From assembly GCA_934047225.1 (NCBI GenBank), contig CAKOHE010000042.1, forward strand, positions 452,001 through 516,000: a stretch of DNA of 64,000 nucleotides, written 5' to 3'. Shown here piece after piece: positions 22,716-34,431 of this stretch. This stretch comes from Ypsolopha sequella (lineage: Eukaryota; Arthropoda; Insecta; Lepidoptera; Ypsolophidae). The translations under genes were made by a program, and so were the position numbers. Under the pieces are notes generated by a model that made no database searches, was not told the DNA's origin, and worked only from the letters and a program-made list of their open reading frames with translations. Each line of letters starts with the position of its first letter. The stretch's first letter is position 1.

Positions 22716-23395
22716 TAGTATCGTACCGTACTACCGTACCGTACCGTATAGTACCGTACCGTAACGTACCATGTCGTATAGTATCGTATCATACCATATC
22801 GTACCGTATCGTACCGTACCGTACCGAACCGTACCGTACCGTATCCGTACCGTACCGTACTTCTTCGTACCGTACCATGTCATATTGTATCGTATCATAT
22901 CGTACCGTACCGTATCCGTACCGTACCGTACTTCTTTGTACCGTACCGTATCGTATCGTATCATATCGTACCGTATCGTACCGTACCATACCGTACCGTA
23001 TCGTACCGTACCGTACCGTACTTCTTCGTACCGTACCATGTCGTACCGACCCGTACCGTACCATACCGTATCCGTACCGTACCGTACTTATTCGTACCGT
23101 ACCGTACCATGTCGTACCGTATCGTATCATATCGTACCATGCCGTACCGTACCATACCGAACCGTACCGTATCTTATCGTACCGTACCGTACCTTACCAT
23201 ACCGAACCGTACCGTACCGTATCTTATCGTACCGTATCGTATCGTATCGTATCGTATCGTATCGTATCGTACCTGACCAAACCGTACCGTATCTTATCGT
23301 ACCGTATCGTATCGTATCGTATCGTACCTGACCAAACCGTACCGTACCGTACCGTATCGTATCGTATCGTATCGTATCGTATCATATCGTATCGT

Positions 23396-23396
<1 letters not shown>
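22716..23396. repeat. CGTAC/CGTAT pentanucleotide satellite
   Basis: About 680 bp are built from five-base words CGTAC and CGTAT (ACGGT/ATACG on the other strand), with occasional variants such as CCATG, CTTCTTCGTAC or CCTGACC. Runs of GTACC and runs of GTATC alternate in blocks, and short higher-order blocks recur (for example CCTGACCAAACCGTACCGTA at about 23271 and 23329). Open frames on both strands exist only because a five-base repeat avoids stops; they encode low-complexity SYRTVPYR-like peptides and are not genes. Confidence 0.95.
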
Positions 23397-23433
<37 letters not shown>

Positions 23434-23452
23434 ATTATTATTATTATTATTT
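23397..23452. repeat. ATC then ATT trinucleotide tracts
   Basis: The pentanucleotide satellite passes directly into about eleven ATC units and then about six ATT units. The ATC tract could have grown from the ATC in GTATC. Confidence 0.9.
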
Positions 23453-24159
23453 TAAATTATTATAAATTATTTGAAAAGCTAATTTAACAAAAAACATGAA
23501 TTTCATTGAGAAAGTGTGTACGGAACACTCAAGGCACGAGTCCTACTCGCACCTATACGGCGATGTCACGTATAATAGAAATATAAATCGCTCTTGTGTC
23601 ACTGGTCTAAAATGGCAAATTCTTACTGAATTAGGAGAACATAAACTCTAATAGACTCCATTTAAGCATTATGTAACTGTACGAGAGTATTTAAACTCAA
23701 CTGTACGTGCTTAATTCTTGTATCGGAGTTAGTAATATCGGATATACGGCTGCCATACATTGGCGTTATGATTACACTTTTATATTTCCTAAGCATACTA
23801 TTACTGCCTATTGGAGTTGTAAATCGCTAAAATAGCATTTACTAACTCTTTTCTGCACCTCAAAGCTTCAACAATTGCTGAGAGCATTAGCTAACGTTTT
23901 TCTATGTCTACAAGTAAATTTCACCGCTTTTATAACCCTCTTTTGCGTCCAAGAGGATTTACAGAAGCGAATAAAGCAGCTTGTGTGTTAGTTGGGTTAG
24001 CGGGGGCTCGTACCTCGTAATTCTCCTTTGTATCAACTTCAAGCAAATGCATGCGAAATTCAACGCGTTCAAAAGAGATGGCATGTTAGGCGGGCGTCGT
24101 CGCACGCACGTCAAATTTCAATCTCAAGTTGATGTTGATGAAAATGATAATTACGCGGT

Positions 24160-24885
24160 AGACCCGCAGGCGGTAGTACGCTCTATGACCTCTCAATTTT
24201 GAGACCCAGGTTCGATGCCTGGTCATGCACCAATGAGTTTTTCGGAATTTACGTGCATAACCTAATACTTACCACTTGTTGAACGGTGAAGGAAAACATC
24301 GTGAATAAACCTGCATGACCTAAAAAGCGTGTATTTGTACCCGAAGAACGGCGATAGGGCACCATCCATCACGTTGGGACGTAATAATAATCGTCGGTGA
24401 AATGCGGGTGTAGTAAGTGAAAATAAAAATGAATAAAATCTTTATTGACGCAAAAAAATCAAAGTGGAACACAGAATAATTGGAACTCTGGCCACTAGGG
24501 TAGGCGGGAACCTAAATTCCAACGGCCAGCGCTCTCCATATAAGTTTACACATTTAAAAACCTAATTTATATCATGGCATGGAAGTTTCACAAATACATG
24601 GGTTGCTTAACAACAAAAGAAGAATTTTATAACAATATTTTCTTACAAAAACAAACATTCTTTTTGAAACGTAAAGACTTGACAAATAAAATCATTTGTT
24701 AAGACGGAACGCAAAATAGTACCAGCTAAAAAACAAAACCACATTCAAAAATAGGTATTAAAATGGGGAAAATTCAAAAAACATGAAAATTTCATGTTAC
24801 AATACTTGCATTTAATAGTTCACATTCGGAAACACCTCTGAAACCCCCTAGGGGATTCATGTCGTGATGATATACTATATTATAT
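24160..24885 (+). mobile_element. tRNA-derived SINE, copy 2, split by a later insertion
   Basis: The tRNA-like head near 24165-24225 has B-box-like AGGTTCGATGC. The body (CATGCACCAATGAG, CGTGTATTTGTACCC, GGCGATAGGGCACC, GACGTAATAATAATCGTCGG, GAAATGCGGGTGTA) stops at 24419, and its tail (TTCACATTCGG, AAACACCTCTGA, ATTCATGTCGTGATGATA) resumes at about 24823. Copies at 8332 and 30040 show that these two parts belong together. Confidence 0.75.
24421..24822 (-). mobile_element. Insertion inside the SINE, probable 3' end of a minus-strand retroelement
   Basis: About 400 bp separate the two SINE halves. On the minus strand the insert ends AATAAAGATTTTATTCATTT followed by an A/T-rich tail, as expected for the polyadenylated 3' end of a retroposon. 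Its interior includes CTGGCCACTAGGGTAGGCGG. No protein fragment was recognised, so the class is uncertain. Confidence 0.55.
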
Positions 24886-25780
24886 TGTTATAAATTGATC
24901 AAAAAATCTTTGCCAACGGTACGTCGTCGGTAGCTTTTTGGTCTATCTAATGTCAGAGCCGAGATTTTTCAATAGACCAGAAACCATTATCGGACATCTA
25001 GAATTATGTCCGAGATTCAATGGCAGCACCAGATAATGTTCAAAGGATTTCTGACCGTATAATGTTTGACACGGGCCAGGCGATCGACCCCACTATTACA
25101 CAATGCAAACAAAACCATCAAGTTGGTTCACTATGCGCGCGCGCAAGTAAAAAAGACGATCCGGGCATAACAAAACGTCGACAGATGTTTTCATTCTCAT
25201 GTGATACGAGACCGACCGACCGTAGCTGATAACGTACAACCTCTTTGTTAGGATACCGTTTTGAATTTTGGAACACCGAAAAACTGGCTGGAAATGACAC
25301 ATCTTTTATGTGAGCCGCTGGCTTATCTGTCAAATCTTATCAGCCAATAAGGACAGCGGACGTCACTCAGTCTGCCAATCAGCGTTTGGGCTCCGCGGGG
25401 GGTGAAGTTTGAATCGTATTCGGTTTTTGAATTTTCGTATCGCGTGCCTGGATGATATAATAATCCGTGGTTGATTAGCATAATTCACGAACATGTTCTG
25501 GGTAATGAAGCCATTACTGCAATCTAAGGTGTGTTTGACATTGAGTGCTGTGAGTGCTGTTTAGCACACATAACTTTGCATTGCTCTAAAGGCACTTTTT
25601 ATTAGCGATAAAATTGACATCATCAACAAGAGTAGTGTCAAGAAGATGGAAGCGTTCTTGATGTGAATATAGCACCAGATTTTATGTTATTTGTATACAA
25701 ATACAAATATATTTATTCATTATGTAGATTTATAGGACTGGGTGACAGAAAGAAATGTCGATCAATAGTGACTAGGGTAA
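24886..25780. other. Intergenic stretch, nothing firm
   Basis: Short overlapping frames at 25020-25333 on both strands have no recognised domain, and no RNA gene was seen. A short cluster of TTGTCCGGA words lies just right of this, at 25785-25865. Confidence 0.3.
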
Positions 25781-25959
25781 CTATTCGTCCGGATTTGTCC
25801 GGACATGTCCAGACTTTAGGGCTTCCGTCCGGACTTTGTACGTCTTTCTAATTTGTCCGGATTTTTTACTTAGATTGAAATATGTTGAATGACTGTTTAA
25901 TTTTGGCATAAAATTAATTGAAAATAATAATATAATAATTGCCTTGACCAGCCGGCCAG

Positions 25960-26517
25960 AGTGGAGATGCAAGAGCGGAACCTATGCTCCAGGTTGGAAG
26001 TGTAAAATGTCATAACGCCGGGGGCACTTGACTGTTAGAAGGATCTTGCGCCCCGCAGACTCACCTCTCGACAACCTTAGCTGCTTATATAGTGTTGCCC
26101 CCTGGCCGCCCCATGGTGGCTAGATAGGGGGCCCACAACGGCTATCCTGGTGGATAGTTATTAAGCAGCAAGTCACCATCTGCCATATTTAAATTTGTGA
26201 GAGATTTTCGAGGCAGATGTCCGTTATCTCACTCCATAGCCCTGTTATCCGGCCCATTTAGCATCCCATCCTCATAGTCCACTCCAAGTCGCTTCCTTCC
26301 TGGCAATAGTTTGGCAACTGTGGGGGACTGTCCGTTAGTGTATCACAATGATACATTGAGGGAGAGGCCTCCATGGATGCAGCCATCTCACATCTAGATT
26401 AAATGGTACCAAAGGCCTCTTCAATGTTGGCTTCGGCCCCATGAATGCCTTTCAAATGACCGGGTCCCTATGGGCCCGTGACTGAAAAGTGTACCTACAT
26501 AATAATAATAATAATAA
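25960..26517 (+). mobile_element. Probable non-LTR retroelement 3' part ending in TAA repeats
   Basis: A block with higher GC than its surroundings (for example GTTGCCCCCTGGCCGCCCCA, GGCTAGATAGGGGGCCCACA, AATGACCGGGTCCCTATGGG) ends with six AAT/TAA units at 26500-26517. Non-LTR elements of the I and R1 clades often end in short A-rich tandem repeats. No open frame was found, so only an untranslated part is present. The class is a guess. Confidence 0.35.
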
Positions 26518-27059
26518 GAGTTTATTCCATATAAATATGTACATTTATAAACTTACATACTAGATCATAGATCATAAATAAATAAATAAATAATAATAAT
26601 AATCATACACAGATTAAAAGAGTGTACACAAAACAATTTTGAGTGCCCTACTCCCTAAAAAAGGGCATAGCCCTGTAGTCTTAGGATAAGTAGTACTGCT
26701 CAACCCGAAAAATAGGTGACTTAGCTAGCTAACACAATATTACTGTACACCTTGTATTGCATGTTTATAAAAAATATGTTGATTTAAAACTTATTTTTAC
26801 TAATTTACTAAATTAGAAGTGCGCTGCTCTTAGGAATTATTATTTCATTTTGTGACTAAAATGTCCAGAATTTTATTGAAATGTTCGGCTTTTTATCAGG
26901 ATTTTTCAAATTTTGAAATGGTAAGTAATAGTGAGTAAATATTTAAGCACCAAATTTGGCGTATGATTAAAACATTTAAAAGTAACGAAACCTTGCACAT
27001 ATTTTATTTTATATTAAACAAAGTTAGGTGTGTGACATCCATATACTTTGAACAATCAT

Positions 27060-27430
27060 GGCCCAAGCAAAAGTGATGAAAAGTATTATCTAAACGCATC
27101 AGCAGTCACTTCGTGACGATCCTCGTTGGATCAGCTCTCGACCACAATGGTATTCCCACGACACACAGCATTATGTTCTTTAAGACAAGGTACTACGGGT
27201 CCCGAGAACAGGATCCCGTAGAGGATCCAGGGTTATCTTGGGTTGAGATTGATGTTTAATTAAGGCTAATTAATCACCGTTCGCTGGTTCCTGCGCCTGA
27301 TTGTGACAATGGACCCTTAAAGCTTATTGCACTTTACTTATAGACTGTCGGTGCACAGTCGGTAACCCTATGTCATCAAGTAACAGGATGTGACCAAGTA
27401 TTAAAAATCCATAAGTAGGTTATTATTAGG
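27060..27430. other. GC-moderate unclassified segment
   Basis: The section from CATCAGCAGTCACTTCGTGA to CAAGTAACAGGATGTGACC has a less AT-rich composition and looks like the untranslated part of a retroelement, but carries no readable protein. The stretches on either side (26640-27060 and 27430-27640) show nothing further. Confidence 0.25.
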
Positions 27431-27639
27431 CTTAAGGCGAATGGATACGCCAACTGCAATTTGGACCTGTCTTTGAAGACTTACTCTTCCCACACGGGTG
27501 GTCCAAAACTTTCATAAAAATATATGATAGGCATTATAGAGTCAAAAATAAATTTTAAGTTTCCTAAACTGTGTTTCTATTGTAAGTTTTGACAAAACTA
27601 TAGGAAATTTTTAGATCTAAAAAATTCAAGTTCAATTTT

Positions 27640-27790
27640 TTTTTCCGTTCGTGGCGTCCATGTGAAAAGTATTATTTTCTCCTATTTTGCGCTAGCCGGA
27701 GACGCAGTGGTTGTCGTAACAGCCACTTTTCAAGGCGCGCAAGAACATTATTTCAATGTCGTTTCCGTTGATATTTGTACCGACACACAT
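27640..27790 (+). repeat. Dispersed repeat with GTGAAAAGTATTATTTTCTCC, copy A
   Basis: GGCGTCCATGTGAAAAGTAT, TATTTTCTCCTATTTTGCGC, GACGCAGTGGTTGTCGTAAC and CGTTTCCGTTGATATTTGTA appear here, in part at 29575-29715, and inverted at 33185-33345. A TTAAGGCG start at 27434 and at 33172 may mark the element ends, linking it with the TTAA-flanked elements at 7 and 13 kb. Confidence 0.6.
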
Positions 27791-27810
27791 CGAGTTGCTT
27801 ATTTAGATAA

Positions 27811-27874
27811 GTAAAACAAAGGGAACATGTATAAAATTAAATAATAAATTTTATACATGTTCCCTTAGTTTTAC
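27811..27874. repeat. Short perfect hairpin
   Basis: GTAAAACAAAGGGAACATGT and ATAAAATT are mirrored by AATTTTATACATGTTCCC and TTAGTTTTAC around a loop of a few bases. Confidence 0.8.
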
Positions 27875-28258
27875 TAACCTAGTTTTAAGCCTAACACTAA
27901 CCTACCTATCGATGAAAATAAACAGTCATTTATTTATTTATTTATTAGACACAGCTTGGAACACCAAAGTTCCATGGCGAATAAGGACCAATATGCCTTA
28001 AGGTGGGATCTTTTCATTTCAGAGCAAAATGCACATCATAATATTGTTTCCTTTACTTTTGAACAAAAAGTATGCAATAAATGCGTATTATGGCAATTCT
28101 CAATAATAATTAGTTTTTAACAAGTTCTTATTCTTTATTGTAAGCCAACAAAATATTTAATTACACACGTAAACTTAAAGAGCTTATCTCTATTAGAGAT
28201 TTCTTCCAGCAAAACGAAAAAAGGATCAGGAATACATAAAAAGAAAACAGTTATCATT

Positions 28259-28941
28259 ATGTGTACAAACTAAATACTTACTACCAAATGATAAACGAAA
28301 ACACAATAATTTAACTAACTAAAAAACCAATGTACATAGATATAAATATATAATGAATAAAATACATAGTATAATAACACCTTTATGCTCTAAGACACCT
28401 TTCAACTGTTATTTTTTGCATTATATTTTGATTGTATTACATTAAAAAACCATCCAAAAATTTACCAATTTTAGTAAGAGGACAGCTCACAGGCAAAAAA
28501 CCAGGAGCCCACAATGCCTGGGACCGATGGATGGCGGTATATCCATCCCTAATAGCCGGGCTTTATATGGAACAGCCTGGTGACGGGCAGCGGCGTCACT
28601 GGTGCGAGGGTTCCGGCACCGCGCTCACCAACCCGACTGCTCAGCGTGTGTGAGTATGGGCAATTCTTCCAGGATGACCGAGGGGATTGGCAAAGTCCTG
28701 GAAAGACATATGTCCAGCAGTGGACGAACTGGGCTGATGGATGGATCATATGTGTACAAACTTAATACTTACTACCAAATAATAAACGAAAACACAACCA
28801 TTTAACTAACTAAAAAACCAATGTACATAGATATAAATAAATAATGAATAAAATACATAGTATAATTACACCTATATGCTCTAAGACACCTTTCAACTGT
28901 TATTTTTTGCATTATATTTTGATTGCATTACATTAAAAAAC
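28259..28941. repeat. 190-bp direct repeats enclosing a 300-bp segment
   Basis: Two nearly identical stretches (28259-28448 and 28749-28941) begin ATGTGTACAAAC and end GCATTACATTAAAAAAC or GTATTACATTAAAAAAC, with about ten differences. Between them is a GC-rich 300-bp block. The arrangement could be a duplicated target or flank around an insertion, a local tandem duplication, or a very short LTR-like unit. There is no primer-binding site or protein. Confidence 0.6.
28460..28748 (+). mobile_element. Fragment ending in a LINE ORF2 C-terminal tail
   Basis: One plus-strand frame ends with DDRGDWQSPGKTYVQQWT, which matches the closing residues of ORF2 in many lepidopteran LINEs (RDR-x-W, then LGEAYVQQWT). 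The upstream GC-rich part (GGGACCGATGGATGGCGGTA, CTGGTGACGGGCAGCGGCGT) is not recognised. The fragment is enclosed by the 190-bp direct repeats. Confidence 0.5.
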
Positions 28942-29180
28942 TTTAAAGGGTGTTTACAGTTTTGTAATGTAATGCTGTCGTTATGAATATAATTACAGTC
29001 TTTTCTTGTAAAAAACTAATTATTATTAAACAAAAATGCGAATTGCGAACGAACGAACACTTTTTATTCAAAATTCAGGAAAACAAATACCTACCATGTT
29101 GTGCATTTTGCACCGAGGTTCTGTTTTACCACCTTAAAGCGCCTCTTCCCAGCGTCATCCGAAAACGAAAATTAATAAAT

Positions 29181-29305
29181 GGTGTCGATTCGGCTTAACT
29201 AATTTGACAGGACTATCCTTATTTTAAGCGTTCTGTCTTTGTCTTTTCGATACGGAAAGAAAAAGACAAAAGGCTCGTTGAGTCGTGTTGCGCCGAATCG
29301 ACACA
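29181..29305. mobile_element. Short inverted-repeat element (MITE), copy 2
   Basis: It starts GGTGTCGATTCGGC and ends GTTGCGCCGAATCGACAC, and the two are reverse complements. The interior has TTTGACAGGACTA and TCTTTGTCTTTTCGATACGG, as in the copy at 333-490. It is shorter because part of the right side is missing. Confidence 0.65.
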
Positions 29306-30039
29306 AATGTTATTTTTTTTAAACGGTATGTTTAAAAATTATGAAAAAATATATACTGTTTATATAAATATATAAACTATTAAAACAATTTCATTGAAGC
29401 AAATAATTCTGGCGTGTAAGAAACAGCATGAACTTATTGTTCAAAGTCAAGCTGTTTCTAGGCTAAAATTAAGCAAAATTTGTTATTTCTTTGAAACCAC
29501 TAATGGTATTTGTATGGTTCTTGCACTACAATACTATGAAAATATTGCTTCGAAAAATTTTTTATATAATTTTTTTTCCGTCCATCGCGTTCATGTAAAA
29601 AGTGTTATTTTCTCCTATTTTGCGCTATTCGAAGACCCAGCGTTGTAATACAGTGCGCGCTGATATGGACGTTGTTTAAATATGTTTTTTGTCGATATTT
29701 GTACTGGCATAGGTCAAATCAAGGTCGTTGGCGGCTACCTGCTTCTTAATTCACGGGATTGTATTGTATCACTGTGGTGGCTCTACGTATAATAGAAACA
29801 CCATGCGAGTTAGGCTGCTTAAAGGTGGGCTGCAATCACGATTAGCCTACTTTTTTTTTCACTTCAGTTCTAAAAATATACACTCATAGCTGAGAACACT
29901 ATTACATGACATGTAACCATTTAGTGAACAGTTTCTTTTTTTAACATCAAAGGTTGGTACATTATCGAAAGCAAAAAGTTCAATATTAGATCAATCATAG
30001 GGTGGGATCGTGGTGATATTTTGTTAGTAGAATATAATA

Positions 30040-30312
30040 TAAATAAATCCATCGTCACGACATGAATCCCCGGGGGGGTGTCAGAGGTGTTCCAAGTGTG
30101 GACTGTGGAATGAAAATCACAGTCTACACTCGGTCCACTCGCGTTTCACCGACGATTACTACGTCTCAACGTGATGAGTGGTGAACCCTATCGCTGTTAA
30201 TCGGGCACAAATACACGCTTTTAGGGCGTACAGGTTTCTTTACGATGTCTCATTGGTGCATGCCCGACTGAGGACCGAACCTGGATTTTATGAGAGGCTA
30301 CCGCCGCTAGTA
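30040..30312 (-). mobile_element. tRNA-derived SINE, copy 3 (minus strand)
   Basis: On the minus strand the head has GGCGGTAGCCTCTCAT and a B-box-like GGTTCGGTCC. It is followed by CATGCACCAATGAGAC, CGTGTATTTGTGCCC, TTGAGACGTAGTAATCGTCG, GGTGAAACGCGAGTGGACCG and a tail GGAACACCTCTGACACCCCC. This is the most complete copy in the window and reveals the order used to recognise the other two. Confidence 0.8.
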
Positions 30313-30327
30313 GAATAATATCTAAAA

Positions 30328-30610
30328 ACCGACCAAGTGCGAGTCGGACTCGCGCACGAATGGTTCCGTACCATTATCTATAAAAACGGCAAAAAAAACA
30401 TGTCTGTTGTATGGGAGCCCTCTTAAATATTTATTTTTTTAGTATTTGTTGTTATAGCGGCAACAGAAATACATCATCTGTGAAAATTTCAACTGTCTAA
30501 CTATCACGGTTCACGAGATACAGCCTGGTGACAGACGGACAGACAGACGGACAGCGGAGTCTTAGTAATAGGGTCCCGTTGGTTACCCTTTGGGTACGGA
30601 ACCCTAAAAA
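30328..30610 (+). repeat. GCGAGTC-GACTCGC repeat, longest copy
   Basis: It runs from CCGACCAAGTGCGAGTCGGA through GGTTCCGTACCATTATCTAT, GTCTGTTGTATGGGAGCCCT, TTCAACTGTCTAACTATCAC and a GACAGACGGACAGACAGACG tract to TTTGGGTACGGAACCCTAAA. The outer ends carry GGTTCCGTACC and GGTACGGAACC, an inverted pair. This repeat is extremely abundant in moth and butterfly genomes. Confidence 0.8.
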
Positions 30611-31167
30611 GAAGTTTGAATAAAATCTACAGTATGTGGAAATCACTGGATTTCAGTTAAAGTTCATTTCTTCATCACGGTTTCTACACTGAGGTGATCC
30701 ATTATTGACCCTTTTTCTGCAATCCAAGACACAAAAGGGTCAAAGTGTATTTTCGAAACAGTCACCTAGGCCTAAGAACCTACCAGTTAGTCATCCTACA
30801 TAGTTGCGACATCGCTATTAGGTCACAGAACAGGAATGCTGGCTAATTGACAGATTAACTTGGAGTACTTAGCTTAATAGCAAAAGTGCACTGTCAAAGT
30901 CTTTGTTGCATTGTAACAAGCGTTAAAATTCCATGATCTGCGAGACAACACATGTGGCGCGGTGTTAAGCTTGAGTAATCCTAAAATTTTACGAGGTATT
31001 AGAGCTTTGGCAAATAGGTAGGCGGGAAACGTTTGAAGTTTCAAAGAAGCCTTAATGTTTTCATTTACTTGTATAGCAACAAGCAACTTTAACCTAAAAG
31101 GACGGCCATATATCACGTGACTCAAATTAGGGGAGAGGGGGTCGTAGAGTGTTACAGTACTCACAAG

Positions 31168-32022
31168 TAGAGATGAAACGGATAGTGATTTGGCCGGATA
31201 CCGGATACCGGATATCCGGCCTGGCACCAGGCCGGATAGCCGGATATCCGGCGGCCGAATATCCGGCCTCAAGATATGCGTTTCGCACTAATTGAGCAAG
31301 TCTAAACATTACGCACCAAGGTGCGTGCGGGTGCAACTGGACGAGATTATTAGTGCATTTTCTAAATCACAATCATACAAATGCTGGTCTGCAAACGCGA
31401 AACAATTTCCGATTCTAACGAAATTCGTAAATATGTATCTTTTGTCTCCTTGCTGCGGTGTATACTGTATATAAATAAATGGACAGGTATCTTTAAATGA
31501 AACCGCGTAATCTACTGTTCATACTGAACAAATTTCCCAAAGTAACATATTGAAAAAAAATGAACCTGCCCGCCCTCAGAATAACTCAAAATGAGTAAGG
31601 AAACCTGATTTTTTTTTTTATTTCCACAAGTATGTTTCTTTGGAAAAGTTGTTCAGTATGATTCTTAGACCATGTGTTTTTATTAAAAGATACCTGTTGA
31701 GTTACATCCGGTATATTGTGAGAGCAAAAGAAGCTGGTGTAATGTATGAAGAAAAGCACAAACGTTTATTTCCAACAATTGCTGTAAAGCTTGTCTTTAT
31801 CTACCATAGCTCAACTCTTATTCACTTTATGAATTTGAGTTTAGATTATTGAATCATTGATACAATAAAATTATTTTGTGATTTAAACGACTTTTTGTAT
31901 GCTAAGTTAAGTATCCGGTATCCGGCCGGATACTATCTACTATCCGGCCGGATACCGGATACCAAAAATATGGCCGGATAGGCCGGATACCGGATAGTAA
32001 CCGGATATCCGTTTCATCTCTA
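31168..32022. mobile_element. hAT-superfamily deletion derivative (855 bp)
   Basis: The ends are TAGAGATGAAACGG and its reverse complement, directly flanked by an identical 8-bp CTCACAAG at 31160-31167 and 32023-32030. An 8-bp duplication with a (C/T)AGAGATG-type end is the hallmark of hAT transposons. Both subterminal regions are packed with CCGGATA/TATCCGG words (about 31185-31265 and 31910-32010), probably transposase-binding sites. A remnant of the transposase C-terminus lies inside (next entry). Confidence 0.88.
31640..31852 (+). pseudogene. hAT transposase C-terminal remnant
   Basis: Near the end of this frame the residues AKEAGVMYEEKHKRLFPTI are followed by VKLVFIYHS. The hAT dimerisation region typically ends with a G-x-x-Y-x-x-x-R-x-R-L-x-P segment followed by a hydrophobic L-x-F stretch, and the spacing here fits. 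The catalytic core and the BED finger are absent. The frame is enclosed by the terminal repeats of the 855-bp element and is in the expected orientation. Confidence 0.55.
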
Positions 32023-32030
32023 CTCACAAG

Positions 32031-34425
32031 CATATAATGCGCATACAAATCATCGCCGCTGTTCGGCAAAGTTCGTATTACCTTACACTTTCTATACAAT
32101 GAATAAGATCACGTGGTACGTCCGGTCACTTGGCTTTCGATTTCTATACACATTACATTTTTGAGAGTACTGTATTGGGGGGGGGAATAAAAAATCAGTG
32201 ACATTATAAATTTAATAATTTTACTACCAACTACTTACTGATCCCATGCATCTTACGCTCAAAGAAAATGGAAACTTATTACAGCGCAATAAGAGTCTAA
32301 CAGGCTACTACGGTTGTCATACAGTAACTAAAGATCGAATAAATACCACGAATAAACATATTAAGGACACCTAGTTATTTTTTAAAGATCCTCTTACTTA
32401 CTTAATTTCAAGCTCGATTCTTAAATATACGTAAAACTATGCACACAATCAGTTATGCAATAAGCACCACCTAACTAAGTACGTATCAGTTCGCGAGCAC
32501 CCGATGCTCTAATTTGATGACACTACATGTGATAATGAATAAAACGGCAAATTTATAATAATAAAACAAACAAGTACCTTTTTACAGAAGAAGCAAAAAA
32601 GTATTCCTTATCACCATAATCACAAACCAACTGCAGCAACGAATAACAAGGTCATTTAAAAGCTGTGGTCAAGGCATCGACCTCATATGTAGGTCGATAG
32701 GTCAAGGTCCACACCTGCGAGTTGAACGACCGACACAAACCGAGGCGCAGGTGTCGCTTGCGCTAATGTTGAATTTTGAATTAAAATGTTGCTTACGCGC
32801 AGGTAATAGGGTGTCAATTAAGTAATTTGATGTTTGCGCCAGGAAGCGATGCGCTATGTCTGAAAGCGTGTGATTGAACTGTTGCCGCGCGTGCAACCTT
32901 GCGCTTCATAACTTGTATTATTTTATTATGCATAAGTACACGCATAGATGCGTAAGTATGATGATCTCGGCAGAATTTCGTATTGGCATTCGACCGACTT
33001 CATCCGTTCATCCGTCGTACCACAAAATAATTATTTTGTAGTCGTACGTAAGTGTCTATGTGTACGTAGTACGTACGCACGTGCGGCTGTTTTCTAAGGG
33101 GTTATTTTGTGGTGTTCATTCCTTAAAAAATTGCAGCATGGCTACATTGAGCTATGATTACTACGTGGTTTAAGGCGATCACCATCGCCAAATTGGCAGC
33201 TCGATATTTGTCAGTAATAATATCAACGGAAACGACATTGAAATAACGTTCATATCAGCGCGCAATGCATAGTGGCTGTTATGACGCTCGCTGCGTCCTT
33301 GGTAGGGCGAAATAGGAGAAAATTATACTTTTCACTTGGACGCGATTGTTCGATTGAATAATCCTTTGTTATGTTTATAGCTATCAAGTTTATCTATTTA
33401 TCAAAGCATAAATGAATTCAATCGGCTAAGCCACTTAGTTAGGAGCAGTAGGAAATTCAAGCCAAAAAACACCATTTAGCTAATGAATTTTTTCATGTAG
33501 AAGTTTTGGTGGTATGAAAAAGAAAAATGTTGCATATGTTGTCTAAAAGCTGATCATTCATAATAAATTTTTACATTATTTTTGGTTTGGCCGTAAACGA
33601 GGAGTAGGCTTTAGAAAGTACCCATTTGGCAATAGTAAGGCCCTTAATGACTTTATTTGAACCTTGACCTTGAGTTGCCGTGTTTATTCAATTGTAGGGT
33701 TCCGACTCTTTTTACGCTGTAATAATATCCTATTTTGTTTGAGGATTGCGGCTTTCCGTGGCCGCGGCCTTCTGTCTGATGTACTGGCTGGGCCAGCTGA
33801 TTAAAAACTAAGAATTAATTATCTCAAAATCGAATAATTTTAGAGGGTATGTTTCTTTGTGACTGAATAACTTTCCTTCAATTAAAATGGTTCTTGTGTG
33901 CGGTAAATAAGGTGTCAATTAATTTGATGTTATTAGAAATAGAATACAATGAAAATGACATCAGTGGACGGGGGAGTTGCGCGGGGTGGTATGTTGATTC
34001 ATAGACCCTGCGTTCCGAAATAGAATTATATCGCTAAAATCGACTACGAAAGTATGAAGTGAATGGCTTATGATCTATTGTAATTCTATTACGGACCGCA
34101 GGGAGAGTGAACGAGCGAACCTTGTGTCTGTGTTGTCGTATTAATTCATTTGAAGCGTCGACTCTTATTGCGCTGTAATATGTGCCCATTTCGTTTGACG
34201 GTAGTACGGGCACGGTATCGTAACGTAAGTCACGATTCGTGACGTATCAATCAGCTGGTATGAGAATGTAGCGTATTGTAACTTGCGCGAGTATAAAGTT
34301 ACCTTTGCGTATGATATATCTCGCAAACGAAGCATTTTAAAGAATACTTATGTTTCTTAATATTATTAGAGTGCATTACAAACTAGAAAATATCAATCAG
34401 AAACCAATCCAAAGACAAGAATTTG
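32031..34425. other. Long stretch without a recognised gene
   Basis: The part at 32640-33170 is richer in CpG (AACGACCGACACAAACCGAG, GTACGTAGTACGTACGCACG) and could be a promoter-like region, but no exon with splice sites was recognised; the minus frame at 32702-32896 has no known motif. An inverted copy of the 27640 repeat is at 33172-33345. The rest looks like unique intergenic or intronic DNA. Confidence 0.3.
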
Positions 34426-34431
34426 AAAAAA

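Noticed and set aside
22697..23455. Tyr/Arg/Ser repeat proteins on both strands
   Set aside because: A five-base repeat without stop words gives open frames in every phase; opposite strands are open over the same bases.
27998..29138. TTAA-flanked element with AAGGTGGG ends
   Set aside because: TTAAGGTGGG and CCACCTTAA stand 1.1 kb apart, but the match is under ten bases and the inside is a separate duplication. Chance is likely.
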